From the NCBI GenBank assembly GCA_003163855.1, contig PLRJ01000057.1:1-32859 (forward strand): 32,859 nucleotides of DNA, written 5' to 3'. The stretch comes from Bryobacterales bacterium (GTDB lineage Bacteria; Acidobacteriota; Terriglobia; Bryobacterales; Bryobacteraceae). This document shows positions 17,055 through 26,220 of the stretch, in pieces. Numbering within the stretch: the stretch's first letter is position 1; every line of letters begins with the position of its first letter. A program made the position numbers and the translations under genes. The notes beneath the pieces are model-generated. The model was not told where the DNA came from, made no database searches, and saw nothing but the letters and a program-made list of their open reading frames with translations.

Positions 17055-17327
17055 ATGGCAAATACAGTATCTTCGTTGAAGCGCATCCGCATAACTGAAC
17101 GGCGGACAGCGATCAACCGCATCAGAAAGACAAGGCTGCGGCACCAGATTCGCGCTATCCGTCGTTTAATTGAACAGAAGGATGCAGCGGCGGCGGGCAA
17201 AATGCTTCCGGAGACTTTCTCACTGGTGGATAAAGCCGCCAAGTGGGGCATTATCAAGAAGAACACGGCTTCACGTTATAAGAGCCGGGTTACTCTGCGT
17301 GTCCGTAAGATGACGGCAACGGCATAG
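17055..17327 (+). CDS. rpsT: 30S ribosomal protein S20
   Basis: S20 is a primary 16S rRNA-binding protein of the small subunit. The 90-residue, strongly basic product has the family pattern: [17 protein letters not shown] at the N-terminus, a long helical middle, and the conserved [20 protein letters not shown] segment near the C-terminus. Length matches the family. It stands alone, as rpsT commonly does. Confidence 0.96.
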   Translation: MANTVSSLKRIRITERRTAINRIRKTRLRHQIRAIRRLIEQKDAAAAGKMLPETFSLVDKAAKWGIIKKNTASRYKSRVTLRVRKMTATA

Positions 17328-17377
17328 CGCCGTTCCAGCCCTTCTACCCGCGTTTAGCGTCATCACTCCTCCCCTGT

Positions 17378-17383
17378 TAGACT
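17378..17383 (+). promoter_or_regulatory. -10-like hexamer TAGACT upstream of ggt
   Basis: TAGACT (TAnnnT) ends 9 nt before the ATG at 17393 and no Shine-Dalgarno sequence is visible, so the transcript may be leaderless or nearly so. Inference from pattern only. Confidence 0.3.
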
Positions 17384-17392
17384 GGCATTCAT

Positions 17393-19087
17393 ATGCAAAG
17401 CTGGATGCGTGCGGGATTGGTGTATCTCGTCCTATCTGTGTTCGTTTTCGCCTCCGCCCCAATACAATACAAGCACGGCATGGTAGTGGCGCAGGAACCG
17501 CTGGCGGCCGATACCGGACTCGCTATTTTGAAGGCGGGCGGCAATGCCATTGATGCGGCGGTTGCAGTGGGCTTTGCGCTGGCTGTAACGCATCCCACGG
17601 CCGGCAATTTGGGCGGCGGCGGGTTCATGCTGATCCGCTTGGCGAACGGCAAGACGACGTTTCTCGATTTCCGGGAGGAAGCTCCGCAAAAAGCTACGCG
17701 CGAAATGTATATCGGTCCGGATGGCAATCCGACGAAGGACAGCATTTTGGGATGGCGCTCCTCGGGCGTGCCGGGTTCGGTATCGGGATTTGCCCTGGCG
17801 CATGAGAAATACGGCAGCAAGCCCTGGGCGCAGTTGGTGGAACCGGCCGTGAAGTTGGCGCGCGACGGATTCGTGATGTCGAAAGTCTTGCAGGGAGAAA
17901 TCGAAGGGTCGAGCAAAATGCTGGGGACCGACCCGGAATCGACGCGTATTTTCCTTCGGGGCGGCCATCCGTATGTTGCCGGCGACACTTTCAAACAGCC
18001 CGAACTGGCGGCAACGTTGGAGCGTATTGAGAAGCAGGGCGCAAAAGGTTTCTACGAAGGCGAGACGGCGCAACGGCTGGCTGAGGCCATGGCCGCGCAC
18101 GGCGGCTTAATCACCACTGCCGATTTGAAAGGCTACAAAACGAAGCAGCGTGAACCGTTGCAGGGCGACTACAAAGACTTCCACATTATTACCTCGCCAC
18201 CGCCGAGCGCCGGCGGCGTAGGACTGCTGCAAATGATGGGCATGCTGGCTGGCACAGACTATCAGAGCGACGGCGCCGATTCGGCCAAAGCGGTCCATTT
18301 CGAAGCCGAGGCGATGCGGCGCTTCTATGCCGACCGCAGCGAGTATCTGGGCGATCCTGATTTTTATAATGTGCCGGTGAAGAGCCTGCTGGATCCAAAG
18401 TATGTAGCGTGGCGCCGCAGCACAATCGATCCGCTGCGGGCGACACCGAGTGATTCGGTAGCTCCCGGGCTTGCCCACGCGGCGGTGGCGCACATCGATT
18501 GGCGGCATGAGAGCGACGAGACCACGCACTTCGACGTGGTGGATGAGAAAGGCAACGCGGTGGCCGTGACGTACACCCTGAATAACACTTTTGGCAACGG
18601 TATAACGGCGCCCGGGTTGGGCTTCGTGCTAAACGACGAGATGGACGATTTTGCCGCCAAGCCCGGCGTGCCCAACATGTTCGGCGTGGTTGGCGGCGAT
18701 GCGAACGCGATTGAAGCAGGCAAGCGCCCGTTGTCGAGCATGACGCCCACCATCATTACTCGCAACGGCAAGCTGTTCATGGTTGTGGGGGCGCCTGGCG
18801 GATCGAGAATCACCACCGGCGTAATGCAGGTGATTCTGGATGTGCTGGATTTCCACATGAACCCGCAGGAGGCGGTTGATCTGCCGCGCTTTCACGAACA
18901 ATGGAAGCCTGACATACTCTATCTGCAGAACGGTTTTCCGGATAAGGCATTCGCGGCATTGAAACAGATGGGTTATGACATCAAACTGATTGGTGGCGTG
19001 GCACGAGTGGAGGCCATTGTGGATGAAAACGGCATGTTGGAGGGCGGCACGGAGAGCCGGCTCAACGGAAAAATCGCGGCGTATTAG
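17393..19087 (+). CDS. ggt: Gamma-glutamyltransferase (glutathione hydrolase)
   Basis: Ggt cleaves the gamma-glutamyl bond of glutathione and transfers the group to water or amino acids, usually in the periplasm. It is a self-cleaving Ntn hydrolase. The 564-residue product has a signal peptide (1-22), GGNAIDAAVAVGFALAVTHP and GNLGGGGFMLI motifs of the large subunit, then the autocleavage and catalytic threonine Thr377 in DETTHFDVVD. The small subunit carries KRPLSSMTPTI and GAPGGSRITT, both expected. Length is normal. The isomerase-like gene follows after about 40 bp. Confidence 0.95.
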   Translation: MQSWMRAGLVYLVLSVFVFASAPIQYKHGMVVAQEPLAADTGLAILKAGGNAIDAAVAVGFALAVTHPTAGNLGGGGFMLIRLANGKTTFLDFREEAPQKATREMYIGPDGNPTKDSILGWRSSGVPGSVSGFALAHEKYGSKPWAQLVEPAVKLARDGFVMSKVLQGEIEGSSKMLGTDPESTRIFLRGGHPYVAGDTFKQPELAATLERIEKQGAKGFYEGETAQRLAEAMAAHGGLITTADLKGYKTKQREPLQGDYKDFHIITSPPPSAGGVGLLQMMGMLAGTDYQSDGADSAKAVHFEAEAMRRFYADRSEYLGDPDFYNVPVKSLLDPKYVAWRRSTIDPLRATPSDSVAPGLAHAAVAHIDWRHESDETTHFDVVDEKGNAVAVTYTLNNTFGNGITAPGLGFVLNDEMDDFAAKPGVPNMFGVVGGDANAIEAGKRPLSSMTPTIITRNGKLFMVVGAPGGSRITTGVMQVILDVLDFHMNPQEAVDLPRFHEQWKPDILYLQNGFPDKAFAALKQMGYDIKLIGGVARVEAIVDENGMLEGGTESRLNGKIAAY

Positions 19088-19127
19088 ACTGAAGCGCTAC
19101 CTGTTCTAAGAAGAGATTACACACTCA

Positions 19128-19976
19128 ATGCAGCATGTGCTTTCCACGCATCTTTTTGTCAAACATCGTCTGACTACCTATTGGCTGGAGCGCATGTGGG
19201 CTGCAGGGTTCACCGCAGTCGAGATTTTCTGCGCGCGCCAGCATATCGATTACCGGGATCAGGCCCAGATCACAGAATTGGGCCATTGGTTTCACGATTC
19301 ACCATTGAAAATGCACTCCCTGCATTCGCCGATCTATAACGACGATGTGTGGGGCCGATCGGGACCACAGGCCGCTGTGGATATAACCGAGCCGAAGAAG
19401 GCTCAACGCATTTCGGCGGTGGACGAAGTAAAGCGGGCCATTGAGATTGCCGAAGTTGTTCCGTTCCGTTATCTGATTCAACACCTGGGCGCGGTTGACC
19501 AGGAGATGGACGAGCGGCGTCTTGATGCAGGGTTTTCGTCGCTTGAGGAGTTGAAAGTGTTTGCGGGCCAGCGCGGCGTCGAGATCCTGCTGGAAAATAT
19601 TCCCAACGCGTTGTCGTCGGCGGAGCGGTTGAACGAGTTTCTGGCGCAGACGCACTTGAACCTTGGTTACTGCTTCGACGTGGGCCATGCGCACATGACG
19701 CGCGGCATTCAATCGGAATTCAACCAGATGAAGGATCGCATCCGCTCGCTGCATATTCACGATAACGACGGGCACACCGATTCGCACTTGTTCCCTGGTG
19801 AAGGCACGGTAGATTGGCCGCGCACCATGCAATTGCTGGCGGAGCGCGCTGACCAGTACCCGCTGCTGCTTGAGCTGAAAGAACCGCTCGGCATGGAGCA
19901 TCTCATTGATGAAGCCAAGCGCTGTGTGGATAAGCTGGAAGCGCAAAGGGCACAGGCCGTGCCGCCAGAACGATGA
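19128..19976 (+). CDS. Sugar phosphate isomerase/epimerase-like TIM-barrel protein
   Basis: The 282-residue product belongs to the xylose isomerase-like/AP endonuclease 2 TIM-barrel superfamily. Supporting segments are FTAVEIFCARQH, LHSPIY, ILLENIPN with the metal-ligand Glu, LGYCFDVGHAHM with Asp/His ligands, LHIHDNDGHTDSHLFPGEGTVDW and LLLELKEP. These supply a divalent metal site. Members isomerise or epimerise sugars or inositols; the substrate here is unknown. It sits between ggt and asnS on the same strand. No clear ribosome binding site precedes the ATG. Confidence 0.88.
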   Translation: MQHVLSTHLFVKHRLTTYWLERMWAAGFTAVEIFCARQHIDYRDQAQITELGHWFHDSPLKMHSLHSPIYNDDVWGRSGPQAAVDITEPKKAQRISAVDEVKRAIEIAEVVPFRYLIQHLGAVDQEMDERRLDAGFSSLEELKVFAGQRGVEILLENIPNALSSAERLNEFLAQTHLNLGYCFDVGHAHMTRGIQSEFNQMKDRIRSLHIHDNDGHTDSHLFPGEGTVDWPRTMQLLAERADQYPLLLELKEPLGMEHLIDEAKRCVDKLEAQRAQAVPPER

Positions 19977-20045
19977 AGCCCGTCGATAAAGGCGGCCTCG
20001 AGTGCCCGTTTTGCGCGTGTTCCGTGGGAGCGCAGTGTATCGAAT

Positions 20046-21362
20046 ATGACGAGTGAAGTGCCGACGATCCTAATAAGTGAGGCGCACGCGCATCAGGGTG
20101 AGCCGGTAACGATTCAAGGCTGGCTCTACAATCTCCGCAAGTCGGGCAAGATTGTTTTTCCCATTATTCGCGACGGCAGCGGCATGATGCAGTGCGTGGC
20201 GGTGAAGAGCAATCTGCCTGAGGCCGTGTTTGAAGAGCTGAAAGGGCTGACGCAGGAAAGCTCCGTCGCCATTAGCGGAACGATCAGGGCCGAAGCGCGT
20301 GCGATTGGCGGTTTTGAACTGGATGTGAGCGGTGCGCAGGTGCTGCAGCGGGTGAGTGAAGAGCATCCGTATCCGATTACTCCGAAAGAGCATGGCGTCG
20401 ATTTTCTGATGGATCACCGGCATCTGTGGCTGCGCAGCAAGCGGCAGCATGCGGCGATTCGGGTGCGGCATGAGATTATCAGCGGCATCCGCGATTTCTT
20501 CGATTCGAACGGCTTCACGCTGGTGGACACGCCCATCTTTACGCCGGCGGCGTGCGAGGGAACGTCAACGCTGTTTGAAGTGGATTACTTCGAAGACGAG
20601 AAAGTTTACCTGACGCAATCAGGCCAGCTTTATAACGAAGCGAATGCGATGGCGTTCGGCAAAGTGTATTGCTTCGGACCCACGTTTCGCGCCGAGAAGT
20701 CGAAGACGCGGCGGCATTTGACGGAGTTCTGGATGGTTGAGCCGGAGATGGCATATGCCGATCTGGAAGACGTCAAGAGCGTGGCGGAGAAATTGGTAGT
20801 GTCGCTGGTTGGACGGGTGCTGGAAAATCGCGCCGAAGAGCTTAAAGTGCTTGAGCGCGACATAAGCAAGCTGGAAACCGTAAAGGCGCCGTTTCCGCGC
20901 ATGAGCTACGACGATGCGGTGAAGATTCTGGCAGCCAAAGGCAGCGAGATCAAGTGGGGCGGCGACTTCGGCAATACTGACGAGACGCTGCTGACGCAGG
21001 ATTTTGACCGGCCGGTGATGGTCGACCGCTATCCCAGCGAGATTAAAGCGTTCTACTTCCAGCCGGATGAGCAACGGCCGGAATTGGCTCTGGGCGTGGA
21101 TGTAATTGCGCCGGAGGGTTATGGCGAAATCATCGGCGGGGGCCAGCGCATTCACGATCTGGCCCTGCTGGAGAAGCGCCTGGACGAGCACAAACTGCCG
21201 CGCGAGGCGTTTGAGTGGTATCTGGATCTGCGCCGGTTTGGCTCCGTTCCGCACGGCGGATTCGGTATGGGCGTGGAGCGATTTGTGGCGTGGATGTGCG
21301 GTTTAGAGCATATTCGCGAGACCATTCCCTACCCGCGCATGCTTTATCGAACGCGTCCTTAA
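20046..21362 (+). CDS. asnS: Asparaginyl-tRNA synthetase
   Basis: This is a class IIb aminoacyl-tRNA synthetase that charges tRNA-Asn. The 438 residues comprise an N-terminal OB-fold anticodon-binding domain ([26 protein letters not shown]) and a catalytic core. The core shows [11 protein letters not shown], motif 2 [35 protein letters not shown], and motif 3 [21 protein letters not shown] and FWMVEPE favour Asn over Asp specificity. A non-discriminating AspRS of archaeal type is the main alternative. Direct Asn charging would make transamidation unnecessary for tRNA-Asn. Confidence 0.9.
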   Translation: MTSEVPTILISEAHAHQGEPVTIQGWLYNLRKSGKIVFPIIRDGSGMMQCVAVKSNLPEAVFEELKGLTQESSVAISGTIRAEARAIGGFELDVSGAQVLQRVSEEHPYPITPKEHGVDFLMDHRHLWLRSKRQHAAIRVRHEIISGIRDFFDSNGFTLVDTPIFTPAACEGTSTLFEVDYFEDEKVYLTQSGQLYNEANAMAFGKVYCFGPTFRAEKSKTRRHLTEFWMVEPEMAYADLEDVKSVAEKLVVSLVGRVLENRAEELKVLERDISKLETVKAPFPRMSYDDAVKILAAKGSEIKWGGDFGNTDETLLTQDFDRPVMVDRYPSEIKAFYFQPDEQRPELALGVDVIAPEGYGEIIGGGQRIHDLALLEKRLDEHKLPREAFEWYLDLRRFGSVPHGGFGMGVERFVAWMCGLEHIRETIPYPRMLYRTRP

Positions 21363-21384
21363 TGGCGCAGCAAGCTACTCTAAG

Positions 21385-21738
21385 GTGTTGAAGGTTCTTG
21401 GCTCGCTACTGCGCATTTATAGCTATGTGTTTCATCTGACGCTTAGCGTTTTCCTGGTCAGCATTTCTATTGTTCAGTTGAGCCGGCATGAGCCTTGGTT
21501 TGAAGTAAAGGGCTCGGCGTTGCTGGGGACGATGGAGTTTGTTTGTACGCTGCTGGGGTTTACGCGCTGGCTGAGGTTTCTGTTTGCGATTGCTGCCGCG
21601 ATGGTGCTTTATCCGGCGTTCACAGGATTCTTTGCTGCGCCCTATATGCCGAGTTGGATACCTTCAGCGGCTAGTGTGGCCTTCCTAGGGGCGCTGCTGG
21701 TGATGTTTAAGTCGGAGCGCAGCGGGATGGTCTTGTAG
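21385..21738 (+). CDS. Small integral membrane protein of unknown function
   Basis: The 117-residue product starts at GTG 21385, 22 bp after asnS. It has about three hydrophobic segments (residues 12-32, 44-57 continuing into 62-80, and 92-108) with few charged residues, so it should sit in the inner membrane. No family is recognised. The same strand and short spacing suggest it is co-transcribed with asnS, but a functional link is unlikely. Confidence 0.65.
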   Translation: MLKVLGSLLRIYSYVFHLTLSVFLVSISIVQLSRHEPWFEVKGSALLGTMEFVCTLLGFTRWLRFLFAIAAAMVLYPAFTGFFAAPYMPSWIPSAASVAFLGALLVMFKSERSGMVL

Positions 21739-21745
21739 TCCTCCC

Positions 21746-22816
21746 TTATGGCTCGGGCGGAGATTGTTCTTGGAACGCGGCTCGTTCGCGATCCAACTCT
21801 GCCCGCAATTCCTCCTCTGAGGGCAAAATAAGTTTGTACTTTGTGGCAAACAGTTGTTCGTTTTCATGTAGCACCGAGTAGCGAACCACCGATGCATCCT
21901 TCTGTGTGCATAAAATGATTCCCACGGTGGGATTGTCGTCTGGTGCGCGCTTCACATCGTCAACAATTCGAACGTACATGTCCATCTGGCCGATATCCTG
22001 GTGGGTGAGCTCATCACATTTCAGATCGAAAAGGACGAAACATTTAAGCAAGTAGTTGTAGAACACAAGGTCCACGAAAAAGTCCTTCGACTCCGTACTG
22101 ATGCGAAGCTGACGGGCCACAAACGCGAACCCCTTCCCGAGTTCAAGTAGGAATGCTTGCAGGTTGGTCAGTAAGGCCTGTTCGAGGTCCGCCTCTAATA
22201 AACGGCCCGCCTGCGGCAGCCCCAGGAATTCCAGCATTACGGGGTCGCGCACGAATTCACGCGGTGTTCGCGCGAGGGAGGAAGCGGCGGCATTGACTTC
22301 GCTCTCCACGGCTTTGCGATCTCTGCTGGACAAAAGGCGCTCATAATAGAGCGAGTTCACCTGCCGCTCCAGGACCCGGGTGGACCAGCCTTGGTTCGCC
22401 GACTCGTTCATGTACCACTGCCGGATGGGAGCTTCGTCCAGACGAAGAAGTGTTCGATAATGCGTCCAACTCAATTCGCGACGCAGTGCGTCGCGAATTG
22501 GAAACGCCCGATAAAAGGCCCGCATATTCCGCAGATTCGTCACGTCAAACCCTTTGCCGAATTCAGCCGTCAGGTGGGCGGCTAAGGTCAGCAGGAGACG
22601 CTTGCCATAGTCTGCCCGATCAGCCCCTCCCTGCTCAAATTCGACGATATTCCGGCCCACCTCCCAATAGGTTTGCACCTGGAGCGCGTCTGCCGTCTGG
22701 GACACTTGCCGACGCGCCTGAATGACTAGTTGCCGAAGATCCTGCAGAAGAACTTTCAGGCCCCCGTTCAACAAAACGCCCGTCACTTGATTTGTTACAC
22801 CGTCTTTCCCCTTCAT
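21746..22816 (-). CDS. DUF1016 (YhcG-type) PD-(D/E)XK nuclease-like protein
   Basis: The product (about 356 residues from ATG 22816; a GTG at 22822 adds two) matches the YhcG/DUF1016 family. Its N-terminal DUF1016 helical domain shows TYWEVGRNIVEFEQGG, LRNMRAFYRAFP and LRRELSWTHYRTLLRL. A C-terminal PD-(D/E)XK nuclease fold has DFFVDLVFYN (Asp251) and FDLK (Asp266, Lys268), numbered from the GTG. Members are often found in accessory DNA beside restriction-modification or defence genes. Here it is solitary, between housekeeping genes, which suggests a single-gene insertion. A 29-bp palindrome lies inside the coding sequence. Confidence 0.92.
   Translation of the reverse strand: MKGKDGVTNQVTGVLLNGGLKVLLQDLRQLVIQARRQVSQTADALQVQTYWEVGRNIVEFEQGGADRADYGKRLLLTLAAHLTAEFGKGFDVTNLRNMRAFYRAFPIRDALRRELSWTHYRTLLRLDEAPIRQWYMNESANQGWSTRVLERQVNSLYYERLLSSRDRKAVESEVNAAASSLARTPREFVRDPVMLEFLGLPQAGRLLEADLEQALLTNLQAFLLELGKGFAFVARQLRISTESKDFFVDLVFYNYLLKCFVLFDLKCDELTHQDIGQMDMYVRIVDDVKRAPDDNPTVGIILCTQKDASVVRYSVLHENEQLFATKYKLILPSEEELRAELDRERAAFQEQSPPEP
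22472..22500. repeat. Near-perfect 29-bp palindrome inside the DUF1016 gene
   Basis: The arms CAATTCGCGACGCA and TGCGTCGCGAATTG are exact inverted repeats of 14 bp around a single central G. The sequence encodes residues of about 108-117 (PIRDALRREL), next to the conserved SWTHYR motif. Confidence 0.85.
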
Positions 22817-22906
22817 TTCCACTTGACCGAATCTTAACGCGATCGATGGTAGGCGTCTGAACCGTGCTCGTGGGAGGCAACCGGATGGTCCTGCAAGCGT
22901 GAGCAG

Positions 22907-23746
22907 TTAGCGCATAGGTGTGACCAACGCTACATTGATACCCCAAGGGTCTGTGAAGACATGCTGAGCGCTGGCCCTCCATGTATGCTTCTGCATATTG
23001 GCTGCAAGGCGCGCTATTTCTTGTTCATTGGGCAGGACAAGTTCCCAGAGCAGTATTCGGGCGTCGTTTTGCGAAGCGGGTGGAGACCCCGCCGCCCAGG
23101 TGTTTAAGCCGACATGGTGGTGGTACCCGCCGGCGGCAACGAAGAGAGCTCCGGGAAATTGAGTCATGATGTCCATTCCCAGCCCATCATGGTAGAAATT
23201 TGCAGCGGAGCGGAGGTCTCCCACATAGAAGTGGACATGACCGACCCGTGTGCCGGTTGGTGCTTGGGTCCAGAGGTCGTGTTGAACCGCGGCCAAGGCG
23301 GCAAAATCGATTGGCTCGGTGGCCATTTGGAGTTGGCCTTCAACCGTTCGCCACTCGCTGCGGTCGCGATCCGCATAAACTTCCACGGTTAGGCCGTCGG
23401 GGTCGACGAGATAAAGGGCCTCGCTCACCAGGTGGTCACTGGCTCCGTAGCGAACGGAGCGCGAATTCAGATGGTCTATGAAACTGCTTAGCGCTGCGCG
23501 GTTGGGCAGGAGGAAAGCTGTGTGGTAAAGACCGAGCCGGGATCTGGTACCGATTGGCTGCACTCCGGGTGTTTGATCGAGTGTTAAAAGGACTGTACCG
23601 TCGGGTGCTCCAAGAGACGCAGACTGTCTTTCCCGGTTGAGTATTGATAGACCAATGACATCGGAGTAAAAGCTTGTGGAGCGATTCAGGTCTGATATGG
23701 CCAGGCGAACGCGCCCGACCCTGGCGGCTGGGTTAAGACTGGTCAT
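22907..23746 (-). CDS. Two-domain VOC (glyoxalase/extradiol dioxygenase-like) protein
   Basis: The 279-residue product from ATG 23746 has two vicinal-oxygen-chelate modules, as in CatE-type catechol 2,3-dioxygenases. The N-terminal module runs from VGRVRLAISDLNRSTSFYSDVIGL to DPDGLTVEVYADR. The C-terminal module has RVGHVHFYVGDLRSAANFYHDGLGM, a GGYHHHVGLNTW metal-ligand segment and ends DPWGINVAL. The Glu normally found in the last strand is missing there, so the metal site may be incomplete. The ATG overlaps the pepN stop by 4 bp (ATGA), fixing this start rather than one 54 codons upstream. Substrate unknown. Confidence 0.9.
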   Translation of the reverse strand: MTSLNPAARVGRVRLAISDLNRSTSFYSDVIGLSILNRERQSASLGAPDGTVLLTLDQTPGVQPIGTRSRLGLYHTAFLLPNRAALSSFIDHLNSRSVRYGASDHLVSEALYLVDPDGLTVEVYADRDRSEWRTVEGQLQMATEPIDFAALAAVQHDLWTQAPTGTRVGHVHFYVGDLRSAANFYHDGLGMDIMTQFPGALFVAAGGYHHHVGLNTWAAGSPPASQNDARILLWELVLPNEQEIARLAANMQKHTWRASAQHVFTDPWGINVALVTPMR

Positions 23747-26220
23747 TTGGCATAGGTGGCACGGATTTTCGCGGTTCGGTCCAGTTCGTCTAAGACTTGT
23801 AGCACTTTCAGGCGCAGGTCGGGGTCGAGCGGCGTTTCTTTCAGCCAGTGGTGCACCAGCGCACTTGCTTCGGCGCTGTGCTGGCCTCCGATGAAAGCTC
23901 CCAGCCAAGCCAGGACGAAGAAGATTTTACGCTGCTGTTTTATCTGCGGAAGATCTTTCAAGGCGGGCAGCAAAAACGGCAACGTCAGACGATCCTGATT
24001 CCATTCGTTGAACGCATCAAGGCTGGCCTGCACCCAATCCTCCGGCCGCTGCTTGTTTTGCAGATAATCGTCGAAGTAAAACCGCTTGTTGGCTGGGTCG
24101 GGTTTGGCCGCCATGGCGACGTAAGCGTATTTCTGGCCGATGCCGCTGGCGTCGCGTTTGGTTTCCGCTTCGAAGAGGGCGGCCGCTTCCGGGTCGTTGC
24201 CGGCCAGAAGCACCGTCACCATGCGCCAGCGATCCAGCGGACGCAGATCAACACCTGGAATGCTTGCTTTGCCGCGCAGGATATCCTTCACTTCGCCCAG
24301 CGCCTCGGGCGTTTGCGCGACGGACACAAAGGCGCGGAACCACAAGATGCGGAGGCCCTCGGTTGCGGCGGTGTGCATGCGGTCGCTCGCTAACTTCTCC
24401 ATGTCACGGGTGAGCGTTGGACTGCTTATATATTCATGCAGCGCGAAGACGACGCGGTTGCTGACCGAACGAACGATGGTTTCGTCCTGTTCGGAAGGCA
24501 GATTCCGGAGCGCAGTTTCGATGTAGTCCGCAGGCGGCATTTGCGCAAAGTGGACCGCATCGAAGAGCGCTCCCCACATCAGCGTGCGGCGAAAAAGATC
24601 GGTAGTAGCGCCGATATTTTCGCGGATATAGGCACGGCTGCGGGCGTCGAGCAGAAACAACCCATAGGCGTGATCTTCATCGTTGGCGAAGACATAATCG
24701 GGACAGGCTTTGCCGGATGGGACGTTGACTGCGAACGAGGCTGAATCGAACTGCACGCGCAGGCGAACCGGTTCCGCGTTCCTGTAGCCAAGCAGAACCT
24801 GTGTCGCGATAGGCCAAGTCCCGCCTTCGTCCAGAATGTTCTTCTGGCTCAAGGTGACGGTGTCACAAGTGAACGCGACGTCGACTTCAGGCATGCCGCG
24901 GCGCTTGATCCAGGCGTCTGCCCAGGCGCTGAGGCTCTGGCCTGAGGCCCGTTCGAACGCTTTCACCAAGTCGCTCCATTCGGCGTTGGCATACCGATGC
25001 TCGCTTAAGTAGAGGCGCAGCCCATCGCGAAAATGATCTTCCCCCAAAAGAAACGCAAGCTGCCGCAACAAGCCCGGAGCTTTGGAATAGACGATAGCTC
25101 CATAGGCGCTCTTGGCATCCTGCAGGTTGGGGATGTTTTGATAGATGGGCGTTGTGCCCGGGGTGATATCGATGCCATAGGCGGCCGGCTTAATCTGCTG
25201 GTAGAAACGCGCCCACACATCTAACTGCGGCGCGATCTCCAGCATGGCGCGATAAGCCATGTACTGCGCGAAGCCTTCTTTCAACCACAAATCGTCGAAC
25301 CAGCGCATGGTGGTGAAATCGCCGAACCATTGATGCGTCAGTTCGTGCAGCACGGTAATGTTGCGGCCAAACCGATCGGCCTCAGTGGGTGCGCTGCGAA
25401 ACAACATGCTGTCTTCGTTCAGGAACGTGGCGCCCGCGTGTTCCATGCCGCCATAGGGGAAGCCGGGAATCAGCACCATGTCGTACTTGGGAAACGGGAA
25501 AGGTTGGGCGAAGTAGGCGGCTAGAAACTTCATACCCTGGGCAGTCACCCGCTGGATTTGCGGAACTTCGTCCTGCGCGCGGCTCACCTGTGACTTGCGG
25601 ACGTAAACATCCGGGAGGCCGGGAGTTGAGTGAATCTTCTGAAACGGGCCAGCGGCGAAGGCGAAGAGATAAGTGCTGATGGGTTCGGTCTGCTGGCCCA
25701 AGGGGACGTTCGCGATGACGGTCCAATCGGCTGGGTGATTCAGTTCCAGCGTGAAGCGCGCCTTGATGTCGGGCTGGTCGAAACAGGGGAAGGCCATGCT
25801 GGCATCCATCGGGACGAACAGCGTGTAGATGTATTCGCTGCCGTCGTCTTTGTCTTCATAGCGGGTGATGGCTTTGCCGGCAGGCCCCACGGGCGCACTG
25901 AAGTCCATTTCAATTTTGTTTGCGCCCGCCTTCAACGGTGGTAACACAATGTGTCCGTTTTCAGATACGGGCTGCGTTGGCTGGCCATTGACCAGCATCT
26001 TCGAAATGACGCCTTCGCGAAAATCGAGCAGCAGCGGCCCGCTTTGCCGCAGCGTGAAAGTAAGCTCTTCGTGACCCGCGGCGGAATCGGCATGGGGCTG
26101 CAGCGTGTAGGCAAGCTTGTAGCTGACGTTCGAAACGTCGCGGGCGCGATCAAGCGCAAGCTGGCGTGGAATGCCCGTCGGAGCGATGGCTAACAGCAAT
26201 GGGAGCAACAGCGGCGTCAT
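23743..26220 (-). CDS. M1-family aminopeptidase (PepN-like)
   Basis: A zinc aminopeptidase that removes N-terminal residues from peptides. The 825-residue product starts with a short signal-like sequence ([14 protein letters not shown]). It has an exopeptidase motif GGMEH at 257-261 (a variant of GAMEN), the zinc site HELTH at 292-296 and the third ligand Glu315 in LKEGFAQY. The C-terminal half is an ERAP1-like helical domain. With the leader it is likely periplasmic. It is embedded in an operon: its ATG overlaps the proS stop and its stop overlaps the VOC start, each by 4 bp. Confidence 0.94.
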   Translation of the reverse strand: MTPLLLPLLLAIAPTGIPRQLALDRARDVSNVSYKLAYTLQPHADSAAGHEELTFTLRQSGPLLLDFREGVISKMLVNGQPTQPVSENGHIVLPPLKAGANKIEMDFSAPVGPAGKAITRYEDKDDGSEYIYTLFVPMDASMAFPCFDQPDIKARFTLELNHPADWTVIANVPLGQQTEPISTYLFAFAAGPFQKIHSTPGLPDVYVRKSQVSRAQDEVPQIQRVTAQGMKFLAAYFAQPFPFPKYDMVLIPGFPYGGMEHAGATFLNEDSMLFRSAPTEADRFGRNITVLHELTHQWFGDFTTMRWFDDLWLKEGFAQYMAYRAMLEIAPQLDVWARFYQQIKPAAYGIDITPGTTPIYQNIPNLQDAKSAYGAIVYSKAPGLLRQLAFLLGEDHFRDGLRLYLSEHRYANAEWSDLVKAFERASGQSLSAWADAWIKRRGMPEVDVAFTCDTVTLSQKNILDEGGTWPIATQVLLGYRNAEPVRLRVQFDSASFAVNVPSGKACPDYVFANDEDHAYGLFLLDARSRAYIRENIGATTDLFRRTLMWGALFDAVHFAQMPPADYIETALRNLPSEQDETIVRSVSNRVVFALHEYISSPTLTRDMEKLASDRMHTAATEGLRILWFRAFVSVAQTPEALGEVKDILRGKASIPGVDLRPLDRWRMVTVLLAGNDPEAAALFEAETKRDASGIGQKYAYVAMAAKPDPANKRFYFDDYLQNKQRPEDWVQASLDAFNEWNQDRLTLPFLLPALKDLPQIKQQRKIFFVLAWLGAFIGGQHSAEASALVHHWLKETPLDPDLRLKVLQVLDELDRTAKIRATYAK

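Noticed and set aside
17328..17392. Possible tRNA or small RNA between rpsT and ggt
   Set aside because: No cloverleaf, TPsiC arm or terminator is visible.
23747..23908. N-terminal extension of the VOC gene
   Set aside because: It is the shadow of the pepN 3' end; the ATGA overlap gives the natural start.
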